Part shown: positions 8,838-16,875 of the stretch, in pieces
How the letters are laid out: the number at the start of each line of letters is the position of its first letter
Position numbering within the stretch: the stretch's first letter is position 1
DNA from: Kocuria rosea
GTDB lineage: Bacteria; Actinomycetota; Actinomycetes; Actinomycetales; Micrococcaceae
NCBI RefSeq assembly: GCF_023715525.1
Contig: NZ_JAMBOG010000002.1
Span: 62,001 to 126,000 of the forward strand
Reading direction: 5' to 3'
DNA length: 64,000 nucleotides
Program-made: the position numbers and the translations under genes
Notes under the pieces: model-generated
What the model was told of the DNA's origin: nothing
Database searches by the model: none
The model's input: the letters and a program-made list of their open reading frames with translations, nothing else

Positions 8838-9032
8838 CTACTGGTTGAAGACGGCCTCGGTGACGTCCGTGGGCTTCTCGAAGGTCTTGTCCGGGAGGTT
8901 GCGCAGCGCCTCGAGCACGGTGTCGCCGGCCCCGGAGTCCTCGGCCTTCCGCACGACGTCCTCCTTGCTGACCGGGTAGTCCAGGCCGCCGAGGTGCTTC
9001 TGCAGCTCGATCGGGTTGGGGTTGTCGGACAT
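8838..9032 (-). CDS. DUF2795 domain protein
   Basis: 64 residues, short and acidic (MSDNPNPIELQKHLGGLDYPVSKEDVV...), matching the small DUF2795 family common in actinobacteria, whose function is unknown. The segment LGGLDYPVSKEDVVRKA followed by LEALRNLPDKTFEKPTDVTEA is typical of the family, where a helical hairpin resembles HTH-like nucleic-acid modules. The ATG is preceded by GAGGAGACA. A six-base-pair hairpin (about 8815-8833) lies just beyond the stop. Confidence 0.85.
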   Translation of the reverse strand: MSDNPNPIELQKHLGGLDYPVSKEDVVRKAEDSGAGDTVLEALRNLPDKTFEKPTDVTEAVFNQ

Positions 9033-9145
9033 GGCTGTCTCCTCTGCGCGGGCGGTCTCGCCCCGCCGGCGGGGCGGGGCACGAACGCCCCCAGTCTGTC
9101 AGCCTGCTGGGCGCACGTCAGCCCCCGCCGCGGCGCTGCCCGTGC

Positions 9146-9511
9146 TCACTGACCGGCCCGGCCCTCCTGCTCGAGGATCCGCAGCCGCTCCCGGTACTCC
9201 TCCTCGGTGATCTCCCCGCGGGCATGGCGGTCCAGCAGGTCGTCGCGCGCCCTGCGCAGGCCCAGCCGCGTCCGCGTCCTGCGCCCCCACCGGGTGTCCT
9301 GCCCGTAGCGCAGCACGAACCACACGAGGGCCCGGGCCGCGCCCCACCCCACGATGGCGATCAGGAGCACCCAGACCACCAGCTCCCACGCCTGGAACGG
9401 CGACAGCCCCAGCACGCCCACGGTCCCACCGATCCCTCCGACGTCGTCCGCCGCCCCGGCTTTCCCGGCCTCAGGCGCAGGCACGGACGGTGGCGCGAGA
9501 ATAGCAGGCAC
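9146..9511 (-). CDS. Small membrane protein with C-terminal SHOCT domain
   Basis: Up to 121 residues. A single membrane segment (ELVVWVLLIAIVGWGAARALVWFVL, shown here in part) is followed by a basic linker and a C-terminal SHOCT motif, LLDRHARGEITEEEYRERL. SHOCT motifs are short oligomerisation modules at the ends of many small membrane proteins; the function is unknown. The GTG at 9511 is the longest reasonable start but has no clear ribosome binding site, and the low-complexity first 30 residues may not be translated. Confidence 0.7.
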   Translation of the reverse strand: MPAILAPPSVPAPEAGKAGAADDVGGIGGTVGVLGLSPFQAWELVVWVLLIAIVGWGAARALVWFVLRYGQDTRWGRRTRTRLGLRRARDDLLDRHARGEITEEEYRERLRILEQEGRAGQ

Positions 9512-9558
9512 CTCGGACGTCGGACGGGCCCGTCCCGGCGCCGGAGCGCCCGGAGGGC

Positions 9559-10347
9559 TCAGCGCGAGAGCGTCCGCACGCCGTCCACGACGGCCTCGTG
9601 CACGCGCGGGTCGCTGAGCGGCAGGAAGTGCCCGCGGGTCTCCAGCTGCACGTTGCGCGCCCCCTCCAGCCTGCTGCCGCCGGGGATGTGCGGATCGAAC
9701 CGGCCGTAGATGGACACGATGTGCTGGTCCACGTGCCGGCTGGACGTGAGCTCGGTGAGCTCCGGGGAGTGCGGCAGGAACACGCGGATCGCCGGGAGGG
9801 GCAGCAGGTAGGCGAGCTTGGACCCGGTGAAGGGGGTGTTGATCGCCACGAGGCCCTGGATCGCGGTCGCGTCGTTGTGGTGGGACAGCAGCCGCTTGCC
9901 GATCAGCCCGCCCTTGCTGTGGGCCACGAGCACGCAGCGCTCGATGCCCTCGTCCCGGATGTGGCGGTCCACGAGCCGGGCCATCTCCTCGATGGTCCCG
10001 GTGTTGTACTTCAGGTCCTCGACGACGTGCACCCCGTAGCCGTGCCCGCGCAGCAGCTCGGCCACGGGCAGCAGGAACGTCCAGCTCTCGTAGATGCCGG
10101 GGATGAGCACGACGGCCGGCCGGTCCGGGGCGCCCCGGCGGTAGCCGAGGGGGTCCGGCCGGCGCAGGAGCCCGGCGGCCTGCCAGCGCAGGGCGTAGGC
10201 GTAGTCCCGGGCCCAGGCGGCGAGGTTGCTGCCGGTCTCGGCGGCCCCTGCGGTCAGGCGCCGGGGAAGCCGGTCGAGGAGGCGCTCGGGAAGTCCGTGC
10301 GGGGCCCGGGGCGACGGGCGGCGAGGAGGGCGAGGAAGGGTGCGCAT
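9559..10347 (-). CDS. Alpha/beta hydrolase (lipase-like), second of overlapping pair
   Basis: About 262 residues. An alpha/beta hydrolase core: VVLIPGIYESWTFLLPVAELL forms the oxyanion-hole strand, VAHSKGGLIGK carries the nucleophile Ser in a HSKGG elbow, and a late RGHFLPL supplies the probable catalytic His. The usual elbow is GxSxG; AHSKGG is the form seen in triacylglycerol-lipase-like and PGAP1-like hydrolases. The first supported start is the ATG at 10347, which lies 94 bases inside the preceding hydrolase gene in another frame; no later start fits before the conserved core. Such a long overlap is unusual. The substrate is unknown. Confidence 0.8.
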   Translation of the reverse strand: MRTLPRPPRRPSPRAPHGLPERLLDRLPRRLTAGAAETGSNLAAWARDYAYALRWQAAGLLRRPDPLGYRRGAPDRPAVVLIPGIYESWTFLLPVAELLRGHGYGVHVVEDLKYNTGTIEEMARLVDRHIRDEGIERCVLVAHSKGGLIGKRLLSHHNDATAIQGLVAINTPFTGSKLAYLLPLPAIRVFLPHSPELTELTSSRHVDQHIVSIYGRFDPHIPGGSRLEGARNVQLETRGHFLPLSDPRVHEAVVDGVRTLSR

Positions 10348-11087
10348 GCGGCGGCGAGCTCCTGGGGTCGGGTGTGCTGGACGGCGTGGGCGCCGCCGGG
10401 GATCTCGAGGAAACGGGCGTCGGGCGCGGCGCGGGCCAGGCGCTGCGCCCAGGGCCGGGGGGCGATCGGGTCGTCGGCCCCGCGGACCACGAGCCCCGGC
10501 GCCGCGCAGCCGCGGATGTCGTCCTCGATCCGGTCGGCCAGCATGTGGCGCGTGGTGCGCAGGTAGCGCAGCGGTCCCATCCGGAGGTAGTTGCGGAAGA
10601 TCACGACGTTGGTCGGCGGCGGCTCGCGCAGGGTGTCCTGCAGCAGCCGCCGGCCCTGGGCCAGGGCGGTGCGCGCGTCCGGGTCCACGGTGGGCCCGAT
10701 CAGCACGTAGCCCGCGCACAGTCCGGGGTGGTCCTTGACGGTGTCCACCACGATCTGGCAGCCCATGGAGTGGCCGACGACGACGGGCGCGTCCAGCCCC
10801 AGCGCGGCGATCGTGCCGGCCGTGATCTCGCCGAGCTCCTGGACGTCCAGCGGGCGCTCCGGCCGGGGTGTGGTGCCGTAGCCGGGCAGGTCGAGCGCGT
10901 AGACGTCGTGGTCGGCCGCGAGCACGTCGGCGAAGCGCAGGAAGTACTCCCCCGACACGCCGATGCCGTGCACGAGCACGACCGGCGGGCGGGCGCGGTC
11001 GAAGGTGCCGCGGATGTCGACGGTGCGGGCGCCGACGGCGAGGCGCCGCCTCGCCAGAGCGGGGTGCTTCGCCGGGGGTCGGGGCAC
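10254..11087 (-). CDS. Alpha/beta hydrolase, first of overlapping pair
   Basis: 277 residues. The strand VVLVHGIGVSGEYFLRFADVL, nucleophile elbow GHSMGC (Ser in VVGHSMGCQIVVD), an acid around VVRGADDPIAP and a final His in GGAHAVQHTRP give a complete catalytic triad of the esterase/haloalkane-dehalogenase-like hydrolase group. The GTG start at 11087 is preceded by GAGGAG. The 3' end overlaps the second hydrolase gene by 94 bases in a different frame, so both are probably one transcript. Four tandem 14-base repeats lie just upstream of the ribosome binding site. Confidence 0.85.
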   Translation of the reverse strand: MPRPPAKHPALARRRLAVGARTVDIRGTFDRARPPVVLVHGIGVSGEYFLRFADVLAADHDVYALDLPGYGTTPRPERPLDVQELGEITAGTIAALGLDAPVVVGHSMGCQIVVDTVKDHPGLCAGYVLIGPTVDPDARTALAQGRRLLQDTLREPPPTNVVIFRNYLRMGPLRYLRTTRHMLADRIEDDIRGCAAPGLVVRGADDPIAPRPWAQRLARAAPDARFLEIPGGAHAVQHTRPQELAAACAPFLALLAARRPGPRTDFPSASSTGFPGA

Positions 11088-11100
11088 GGTGTTCTCCTCG

Positions 11101-11155
11101 GGGTCGGGAACGGAGGGTCGGGAACGGAGGGTCGGGAACGGAGGGTCGGGAACGG
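11101..11155. repeat. Four tandem copies of a 14-base repeat upstream of the hydrolase pair
   Basis: The unit GGGTCGGGAACGGA is repeated four times without gaps at 11101, 11115, 11129 and 11143 (last copy ends GGG). The array begins 13 bases upstream of the hydrolase start codon, inside its leader or promoter. It is either a slippage-prone array or a set of repeated operator sites. Confidence 0.9.
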
Positions 11156-11221
11156 GGGTGGGATCGGGGGCGGTGCGCCGGCGGCCGCTGTCACGACCGT
11201 GGCCGGGTCACCGGGCACCGC

Positions 11222-12424
11222 TCAGCGGTGGGTCGCCGCGACGGCGGCGTGCACGACGTCGCGCGGCTCCCCCCGGGCGGCACGGGCCTCCCGCTGGCGG
11301 CGGGCGCCGCTGCCGTCCCGCAGGACGGACGCCACCACGGACTCGACGTGCTGCTGCTCGCCGCTCGCCGCCAGGGCGGGGCGCACGTGCTCGAGCAGTT
11401 CCGCGACGACCTCCCCGGCGGGGGCGGGAGCCTGGGAGGCGGGGCTGACCAGCGGACCGTCGGGTCCGGCCATGCTGGCCTGCCACGTCCACGCGCTCAG
11501 CTGCGCGGCCCCGACCGGCGCCGCGGGCAGGCCGGCCCGCCACTGCCGGGCCGCGGTCTCGACGAGGGCCCGGACCAGGGCCGCCAGCACCCCGGCGTGC
11601 TCGGCGTCGAGGCACACGTCCGCGATGCGGACCTCCACGGTGGGAAAGCGGGCGGAGAGCCGGGCGTCGAAGTAGAGCATGCCCCGGTCCAGCGGCACGC
11701 CGGAGCGCAGGAGGGCGGCGCAGCGCCGCTCGTACTCCTCCGCGGAGCCGAAGCGCTCCGTGGGCCCGGCGGTGGGCCAGCGCAGCCACGCCTGGTAGCG
11801 GAAGCTGCTGAACCCGGTCTCCCGGCCGTACCAGAACGGGGAGTTGGCGCTGAGCCCCAGCACGACGGGCAGCCAGAGCCGGATCCGGTCCAGCACGGCC
11901 ACGCCCTCGTCGGGGCCCGCCACGCCCACGTGGACGTGGAACCCGCAGGTGAGCTGCTCGGCGGCGATCAGCCCGAACCGCTCCTGGATCCGGCGGTAGC
12001 GGGGCTCGGGCACCAGGTGCGGCAGGGCCGTAGAGACCGGGGAGGCGAGCGCGACGACGCGGGCGCCCACCTCCCGGGCGGCGGCGTCGGCGAGGGCACG
12101 GCCCCGGCGGATGGCGGTGATCTGGTCGGCGAGCCGGGTCACCGGGGGCCCGGCCACCTCGAGCTGTTCCTGCTGCAGCTCCGTGGTGACCTGGTGCCGC
12201 GGGGCAGGAGCGCGCCCGCGCACCCGCTCGGCGTGGCGGCGCACGACGAGGCGGCTCACGGCCAGCGGGTCGAGGGTCTCGGCGTCCACGAGGAGCAGCT
12301 CCTCCTCCACCCCGAAGGTGCGGAGGGGGCCCGCCGCGGGCGGGGCCTCGGGCCCGGCCGTGGGCGAGAGCGCGGGAGGGGGTCCCGCGGGGTTCGGGTA
12401 CTGGAGAACGGTCGTCACCACCAT
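11222..12424 (-). CDS. Carboxylate-amine ligase, GCS2/YbdK family
   Basis: About 400 residues. The opening FGVEEELLLVD, the ligand-binding TTELQQEQLEV, the central CGFHVHVGV and the RFPTVEVRIADVC region are signatures of the type-2 glutamate-cysteine ligase superfamily, in the YbdK (weak carboxylate-amine ligase) branch rather than EgtA or GshA. It is an ATP-dependent enzyme with an unknown physiological acceptor. The ATG at 12424 is used; the longer frame upstream reads through the low-complexity intergenic region. The C-terminus (after about residue 310) is Ala/Arg-rich and variable. The two-hydrolase operon lies 134 bases downstream on the same strand. Confidence 0.85.
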   Translation of the reverse strand: MVVTTVLQYPNPAGPPPALSPTAGPEAPPAAGPLRTFGVEEELLLVDAETLDPLAVSRLVVRRHAERVRGRAPAPRHQVTTELQQEQLEVAGPPVTRLADQITAIRRGRALADAAAREVGARVVALASPVSTALPHLVPEPRYRRIQERFGLIAAEQLTCGFHVHVGVAGPDEGVAVLDRIRLWLPVVLGLSANSPFWYGRETGFSSFRYQAWLRWPTAGPTERFGSAEEYERRCAALLRSGVPLDRGMLYFDARLSARFPTVEVRIADVCLDAEHAGVLAALVRALVETAARQWRAGLPAAPVGAAQLSAWTWQASMAGPDGPLVSPASQAPAPAGEVVAELLEHVRPALAASGEQQHVESVVASVLRDGSGARRQREARAARGEPRDVVHAAVAATHR

Positions 12425-12637
12425 CGGGGCTCGAGGAGAGCGGTGGGGGCGGGCACCTGCCACGGGCCCGTCGTCATCGCCGAGCTGCCTGGTCAACTCA
12501 CGAGGAGCGTAGCACCGGGAACACCGCCGGCGGTGGTGCAGCCGGTGAAGAGCCCGGGAGCCCGGCCCGGCGGCGCCGGGCACGCCGGGCGAGCGCGGTG
12601 GAGGCCCTGCCACCGGCCACGACGCCCGCGGCACCCC

Positions 12638-12668
12638 TTGACGCAAAGCATGAACTGCGCTTCACTAT
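12638..12668 (+). promoter_or_regulatory. Probable promoter of the terC riboswitch transcript
   Basis: TTGACG at 12638-12643 and a weak -10 (TCACTA/CACTAT) 18-19 bases later. A start near 12675 would begin the RNA right at the riboswitch P1 helix, which is the reason for choosing it. Confidence 0.5.
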
Positions 12669-12676
12669 TCGGTACA

Positions 12677-12791
12677 GGGAGGGGAGTATCCCACCGACGT
12701 TCCGCCGTCACTTCGGCCCCGTGGGCGGGGTCCGGCGGGGCGGGCCCCGCCGCGGGCCGGGAGAGACCTCCGATCGGATCGATCGGGAGGT
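12677..12791 (+). promoter_or_regulatory. yybP-ykoY-type (Mn2+) riboswitch with RBS-sequestering expression platform
   Basis: The leader has the two conserved ends of the yybP-ykoY class: GGAGGGGAGTA at 12678-12688 and GAGAGACCTCC at 12761-12771, which pair through GGAGG/CCTCC to make P1 and bring the L1 GGGAGTA loop beside the other conserved loop. A GC-rich helical region with CCGTCA lies between. The same CCTCC strand can instead pair with the ribosome binding site: 12766-12775 complements 12781-12791, which contains GGGAGG (12785-12790), eight bases before the terC ATG. Forming P1 on Mn2+ binding would thus free the ribosome binding site, an ON switch. The class is known to control Mn2+ exporters including TerC/Alx proteins. 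Structure was drawn by eye. Confidence 0.78.
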
Positions 12792-12798
12792 TCTCGTG

Positions 12799-13869
12799 AT
12801 GGATGTGCCGTTGTGGGTCTGGGCCGCGGTGGTCGGGGTCATCGTGGTGATGCTGGCCGTGGACCTGTTCGCCCACCGCCGCGCCCACGTGATCGGGGTG
12901 GCCGAGGCGGCCGTGTGGTCGGGGGTGTGGGTGGCCTTCGGGGTCGGCTTCGGGGTGCTGGTGTGGCTGCGGTGGGGGGCGGAGTACGGGCAGCAGTACT
13001 TCTCCGGCTACCTGATCGAGAAGTCCCTGGCCGTGGACAACGTGTTCGTGTGGGCCATCGTCTTCAGCCACTTCGCCGTGCCGCGGGCGTTCCAGCACCG
13101 GGTGCTGTTCCTGGGCGTTCTCGGGGCGCTGGTGCTGCGCGGGGTCTTCATCGCCGCCGGGGCGGTGCTGATCCAGCACTTCTCCTGGATCCTCTACGTC
13201 TTCGCCGCGTTCCTGCTCTACACCGGGTGGCGGATGATCCGTCAGCGCCACCAGCACCTGGACCCCGAGGCCTCGACGGTGCTGCGCGGCTTCCGCCGGT
13301 TCGTGCCGATGACCGAGGCCTACCACGGCCAGCGGCTGCTCGTGCGCCGCGACGGGGTGCTGCTGGCCACCCCGCTGCTGGCGGTGCTGGTGCTGATCGA
13401 GGTCACCGACGTGGTCTTCGCCGTGGACTCCATCCCGGCGATCTTCGCCGTCACCGAGGAGGTGTTCCTGGTCTTCACCGCCAACGCCTTCGCGATCCTG
13501 GGGCTACGGGCGATGTACTTCCTGCTGGCGGACCTGATCCACCGGTTCGTCTACCTCAAGATCGGGCTGGCCCTGGTGCTGATCTGGGTGGGGATCAAGA
13601 TGCTGCTGAAGATCGACGTGTTCTACATCCCCACCAGCATCTCCCTGGCGGTGGTCGCCACGATCATCACCGTCTCCATCCTCGCCAGCCTGGCCGCCAC
13701 CCGCGGTGCGGGCCGCCGCGCCCTGCCGTCCCCGTCCGACCCGCCCTTCCGGGTGGCCACCGCCGCCGAGGACGCCGCCCTGGAGCCCGTCTGGCCCCGC
13801 CGCCGACCCCCGCACCCGGAGCGGGACGGCCGGCACCAGGACCGACAGCACGGGGGAGACCTCCGCTGA
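12799..13869 (+). CDS. TerC/Alx-family membrane transporter
   Basis: About 356 residues with eight to nine membrane segments. Signatures of TerC are present: GYLIEKSLAVDNVFVWAIVF, with its membrane-embedded acidic residues, and VLIEVTDVVFAVDSIPAIFA in the second repeat. It ends with a disordered Pro/Arg-rich tail. The ATG at 12799 follows GGGAGG with an eight-base spacer; an earlier in-frame start would lie inside the riboswitch. E. coli Alx and relatives export Mn2+, and the yybP-ykoY riboswitch directly upstream supports the same job here. Confidence 0.93.
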   Translation: MDVPLWVWAAVVGVIVVMLAVDLFAHRRAHVIGVAEAAVWSGVWVAFGVGFGVLVWLRWGAEYGQQYFSGYLIEKSLAVDNVFVWAIVFSHFAVPRAFQHRVLFLGVLGALVLRGVFIAAGAVLIQHFSWILYVFAAFLLYTGWRMIRQRHQHLDPEASTVLRGFRRFVPMTEAYHGQRLLVRRDGVLLATPLLAVLVLIEVTDVVFAVDSIPAIFAVTEEVFLVFTANAFAILGLRAMYFLLADLIHRFVYLKIGLALVLIWVGIKMLLKIDVFYIPTSISLAVVATIITVSILASLAATRGAGRRALPSPSDPPFRVATAAEDAALEPVWPRRRPPHPERDGRHQDRQHGGDLR

Positions 13870-13962
13870 CCTCTGCCCCGCCCCGCCCCCACCGCCGCCC
13901 ATCGGCCCGATGGGTGCCGGCGCGGTGGGCGCGGACGGCGCGGGGCGAGCAGAATGGTCGCC

Positions 13963-14313
13963 ATGACCCCGGACCAGCACGACGCCGCCCCGCCGGTCCA
14001 GCGCCCGGCGTGGACGTTCCTCACGAACCACGGACACGTCCTCCTGGCCGTGGCGCAGGCCGAGGACGCCCGGGTCAGCGACATCGCGGCGCGGGTGGGG
14101 ATCACCGTGCGGACCACGCTGGCGATCCTCAAGGAGCTGGAGGAGGCCGGCTACCTGGCACGGCGGCGCGTGGGCCGGCGCACCCACTACACGGTGGACG
14201 GGCACCGGCCGTTCCGGCACCCGGCGATCGCCGCGCACGAGGTCGGGGAGCTGCTGTCGATCTTCACGGCGCAGCCCACGGCCCCGGCCGGTGAGGACCG
14301 TCCGGGGCCGTGA
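13963..14313 (+). CDS. Small winged-helix transcriptional regulator
   Basis: About 116 residues. A single winged helix-turn-helix: VSDIAARVGITVRTTLAILKELEEAGYLARRRVGRRTHY resembles the DNA-binding core of ArsR/MarR-like regulators (quoted in pieces: VSDIAARVGI, TLAILKELEEAGYL, RRVGRRTHY), followed by a short C-terminal helix. No metal-binding cysteines are seen. A CAGAAT hexamer ends eight bases before the ATG at 13963, suggesting a leaderless message starting there rather than at the ATG at 13954. The target is unknown; neighbours are terC and, converging, the copper ATPase. Confidence 0.78.
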   Translation: MTPDQHDAAPPVQRPAWTFLTNHGHVLLAVAQAEDARVSDIAARVGITVRTTLAILKELEEAGYLARRRVGRRTHYTVDGHRPFRHPAIAAHEVGELLSIFTAQPTAPAGEDRPGP

Positions 14314-14449
14314 GCCTGCGGTGACGACGCCCCGGCCCTGCGGTGCCGGTGCGTCCCGGACGACCGCCGATCAGGACCACCCCGGCCGGGACGGCGGCCG
14401 GGCGAGGGCGGCCAGGAGGAGCTCGGGTGGCGTGGGCCGGGGGTCCTCC

Positions 14450-16633
14450 TCACCTCCTCGGGGTCGGGCTCCGGTGGGCCCGGACTGCCGGCTCCGCCGC
14501 GGCGGCGGGCGCGAGGCGGGCGGGGTCGAGGTCGATCCGGCGCAACAGCTGGGCGTTGAGCGCCACGACGATGGTGGACAAGGACATCAGCACGGCCCCG
14601 ACGGCCGGGGAGAGGACGATCCCGGCCGGGGCCAGCGCTCCCGCGGCGAGGGGGACGGCGACGACGTTGTAGCCCGCCGCCCACCCCAGGTTCTGGACCG
14701 CCTTGCGGTAGCTGGCCCGGGAGAGGTCGATCATGGACAGCACGGCACGGGGGTCGTTGCCGGCCAGGACCACCCCGGCGGACTCCACGGCCACGTCGGT
14801 GCCGGCGCCGATGGCGATGCCGACCTCCGCCCGGGCCAGCGCCGGGGCGTCGTTGACGCCGTCCCCGACCATGGCGACCGTCGCCCCGCGGCGCTGGAGC
14901 TGCGCGACCTCCGCATCCTTGTCCCGCGGCAGGACCTCGGCGAAGACCTCGTCGATGCCCAGCTCGCGCCCCACGGCCTCGGCCACCTGACGGGCGTCCC
15001 CGGTGATCATGGCGACCCGCACGCCGCGGTCCTGCAGGGCGGTCACGGCCGCGCGGGACTCCTCGCGCACCGCGTCCTCCAGGGCCAGGGCACCGATCAC
15101 GCGCCCGTCGCGCAGGACGTGCAGCACGCCGGCGCCGCGCCCGGCCCACTCGCCGGTCGTGCCCGCGATCTCGGCGGGGATCTCCACGCCCAGCTCGCGG
15201 AGCATGTTGGGCCCGCCCACGGTGATCTCGGACCCGTCGACGACGGCGCGCACGCCGCGGCCGGTCACGGAGCTGAAGCGGGCGCCGCGCCGGGCCTGCC
15301 GGGCGGCCCCGGGGTGGCCGGCGGCGGCCGTGACGACGGCGCGCGCGACGGGGTGCTCGCTGTCGGCCTCGGCCGCGGCGGCCAGCGCCAGCAGCTCGGC
15401 CTCGGAGACCCCGGGGACGACGGCCGCGCCGGTGACGGCGTGCCGGCCCTCGGTGAGGGTGCCGGTCTTGTCGAAGAGCACCACGTCGATCGTGCGCATC
15501 CGCTCCAGCGCCAGGCGGTCCTTGATCAGGACGCCGGACCGGGCCGCGCGCTCGGTGGAGATGGCGATGACCAGCGGGATGGCCAGCCCCAGGGCGTGCG
15601 GGCAGGCGATGACCAGGACGGTGACGGTGCGCACGACGGCGCCGTCCACGTCGCCGAGCAGCACCCAGACCAGGAAGGTGACGGCACCGGCCGCCAGGGC
15701 GAACCAGAACAGCCACGCGGCGGCGCGGTCGGCCAGGGCCTGGGCGCGGGAGGAGGACTCCTGGGCGGCGGCGACCATGCGCTGGATGCCGGCCAGCGCG
15801 GTGTCCGCGCCCACGGCGCCGATCCGCACGCGCACGGAGTTGTCGGTGGCCACCGTCCCGGCCACCACGGTGTCCCCGGGACGGCGGCCGGCGGGCCGGG
15901 ACTCGCCCGTGATCATGGACTCGTCGAACTCGGCCTCGCCGTCGACGACCTGCCCGTCGGCCGGGACGCGGGCCCCCGGGCGGATGAGGACCACGTCGCC
16001 CACCGCCAGCTCCGCGATCGGGACGGTGACGACGCCGGCGTCGGTGACCTTGTCGGCCCGGTCGGGCAGCAGCGCGGCCAGGGCGTCGAGGGCCCCGGAG
16101 GCGGCGCCCAGGGCGCGCATCTCCATCCAGTGGCCCAGGAGCATGATGACAATCAGCAGGGCCAGCTCCCACCAGAAGTCCAGGTCGAAGCCGCCCACGC
16201 CCAGCGTGGTGACCCAGGACGCGACGAAGGCCACGGTGATGGCCATGGCGATCAGCAGCATCATGCCCGGTCGGCGGGCCCTCAGCTCGGTGAGCGCCCC
16301 GCGCAGGAACGGGGCCCCGCCGTGGAGGAAGATCACGGTGCCCAGGACCGGGGGGATCCAGGCCGACCCGGGGAACACGGGGACGTGGTAGCCCAGCAGG
16401 TGGGCGAGCATCGGACTGAAGGACACCACGGGAACGGCCAGCGCGAGGGAGAGCCAGAACCGGTGCTTGAACATCACCGTGGAGTGCCCGGCGTGCTGGC
16501 AGTGGGCGTGGACCTGGCGCTCCTCGTCGAGGCCCGAGTGGGCGTGGTCGTGGGGCATGGCCTGCCCGTGGGTGGCGGCGTCGGCGGCGTGTCCGCCGTC
16601 GTGCTCGGGACGGGAGTGGGACGGGGTGGTCAT
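14450..16633 (-). CDS. CopB-like heavy-metal P-type ATPase (P1B-3, CPH motif)
   Basis: 727 residues. A His-rich N-terminus (HGQAMPHDHAHSG and HAHCQH) replaces the CxxC domain of CopA. About eight membrane segments follow, with the transmembrane metal site CPH in VIACPHALGL near residue 345, phosphorylation motif DKTGTLTEG near 388, the TGES actuator loop (MITGESRPAG) and hinge MVGDGVNDAPALA. CPH with a His-rich N-terminus is typical of P1B-3 ATPases exporting Cu2+/Cu+ (CopB). The start follows a GAGGGG-like site. Expression is probably controlled by a CsoR-type repressor, since a CsoR-like palindrome sits in the promoter; no csoR gene is in the window. Confidence 0.93.
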   Translation of the reverse strand: MTTPSHSRPEHDGGHAADAATHGQAMPHDHAHSGLDEERQVHAHCQHAGHSTVMFKHRFWLSLALAVPVVSFSPMLAHLLGYHVPVFPGSAWIPPVLGTVIFLHGGAPFLRGALTELRARRPGMMLLIAMAITVAFVASWVTTLGVGGFDLDFWWELALLIVIMLLGHWMEMRALGAASGALDALAALLPDRADKVTDAGVVTVPIAELAVGDVVLIRPGARVPADGQVVDGEAEFDESMITGESRPAGRRPGDTVVAGTVATDNSVRVRIGAVGADTALAGIQRMVAAAQESSSRAQALADRAAAWLFWFALAAGAVTFLVWVLLGDVDGAVVRTVTVLVIACPHALGLAIPLVIAISTERAARSGVLIKDRLALERMRTIDVVLFDKTGTLTEGRHAVTGAAVVPGVSEAELLALAAAAEADSEHPVARAVVTAAAGHPGAARQARRGARFSSVTGRGVRAVVDGSEITVGGPNMLRELGVEIPAEIAGTTGEWAGRGAGVLHVLRDGRVIGALALEDAVREESRAAVTALQDRGVRVAMITGDARQVAEAVGRELGIDEVFAEVLPRDKDAEVAQLQRRGATVAMVGDGVNDAPALARAEVGIAIGAGTDVAVESAGVVLAGNDPRAVLSMIDLSRASYRKAVQNLGWAAGYNVVAVPLAAGALAPAGIVLSPAVGAVLMSLSTIVVALNAQLLRRIDLDPARLAPAAAAEPAVRAHRSPTPRR

Positions 16634-16677
16634 CGGGGGCCCCTCGGTCGTCGGTGGAGCTGGTGCACTGCCCCGAA

Positions 16678-16704
16678 GTTATACCCCCTGGGGGTATCAG
16701 TCAA
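16678..16704 (-). promoter_or_regulatory. Promoter with overlapping CsoR-type operator
   Basis: On the minus strand TTGACT (16704-16699) and TATAAC (16683-16678) flank the near-perfect palindrome ATACCCCC-T-GGGGGTAT (16681-16697). TACCCC-N-GGGGTA symmetry is the hallmark of CsoR copper-sensing repressor sites. The palindrome fills the -35/-10 spacer, so bound repressor would block polymerase until Cu(I) releases it. The spacer of 15 is short if TATAAC is the -10; TAACTT would give 17. Confidence 0.8.
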
Positions 16705-16845
16705 GGGTGCGGCGGCACCCCCGGAGCACCTCGCCCCGCCCGCCACGACCACCCGGCCGGGAGGGGCGCACGCACCCCTGGAGCCGGCACGGAGGGTCCG
16801 CGACGCCGGCCGCACGGGAGCTCGGCGGGCACCGCCGGGCCGGAC

Positions 16846-16875
16846 TTGAACAAGGAACAACAGGGGGCTTAGTAT
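16846..16875 (+). promoter_or_regulatory. Probable sigma-70-type promoter of the STAS-like gene
   Basis: TTGAAC at 16846-16851 and TAGTAT at 16870-16875 with an 18-base spacer, about 100 bases upstream of the GTG at 16973. Confidence 0.5.

Noticed and set aside
11101-11155. CRISPR array
   Set aside because: 14-base units without spacers and no cas genes; it is a simple tandem repeat.
14291-16849. Open frame of 852 codons opposite the copper ATPase
   Set aside because: Low-complexity Gly/His/Gln/Asp sequence with no motif; the P-type ATPase on the other strand is complete.
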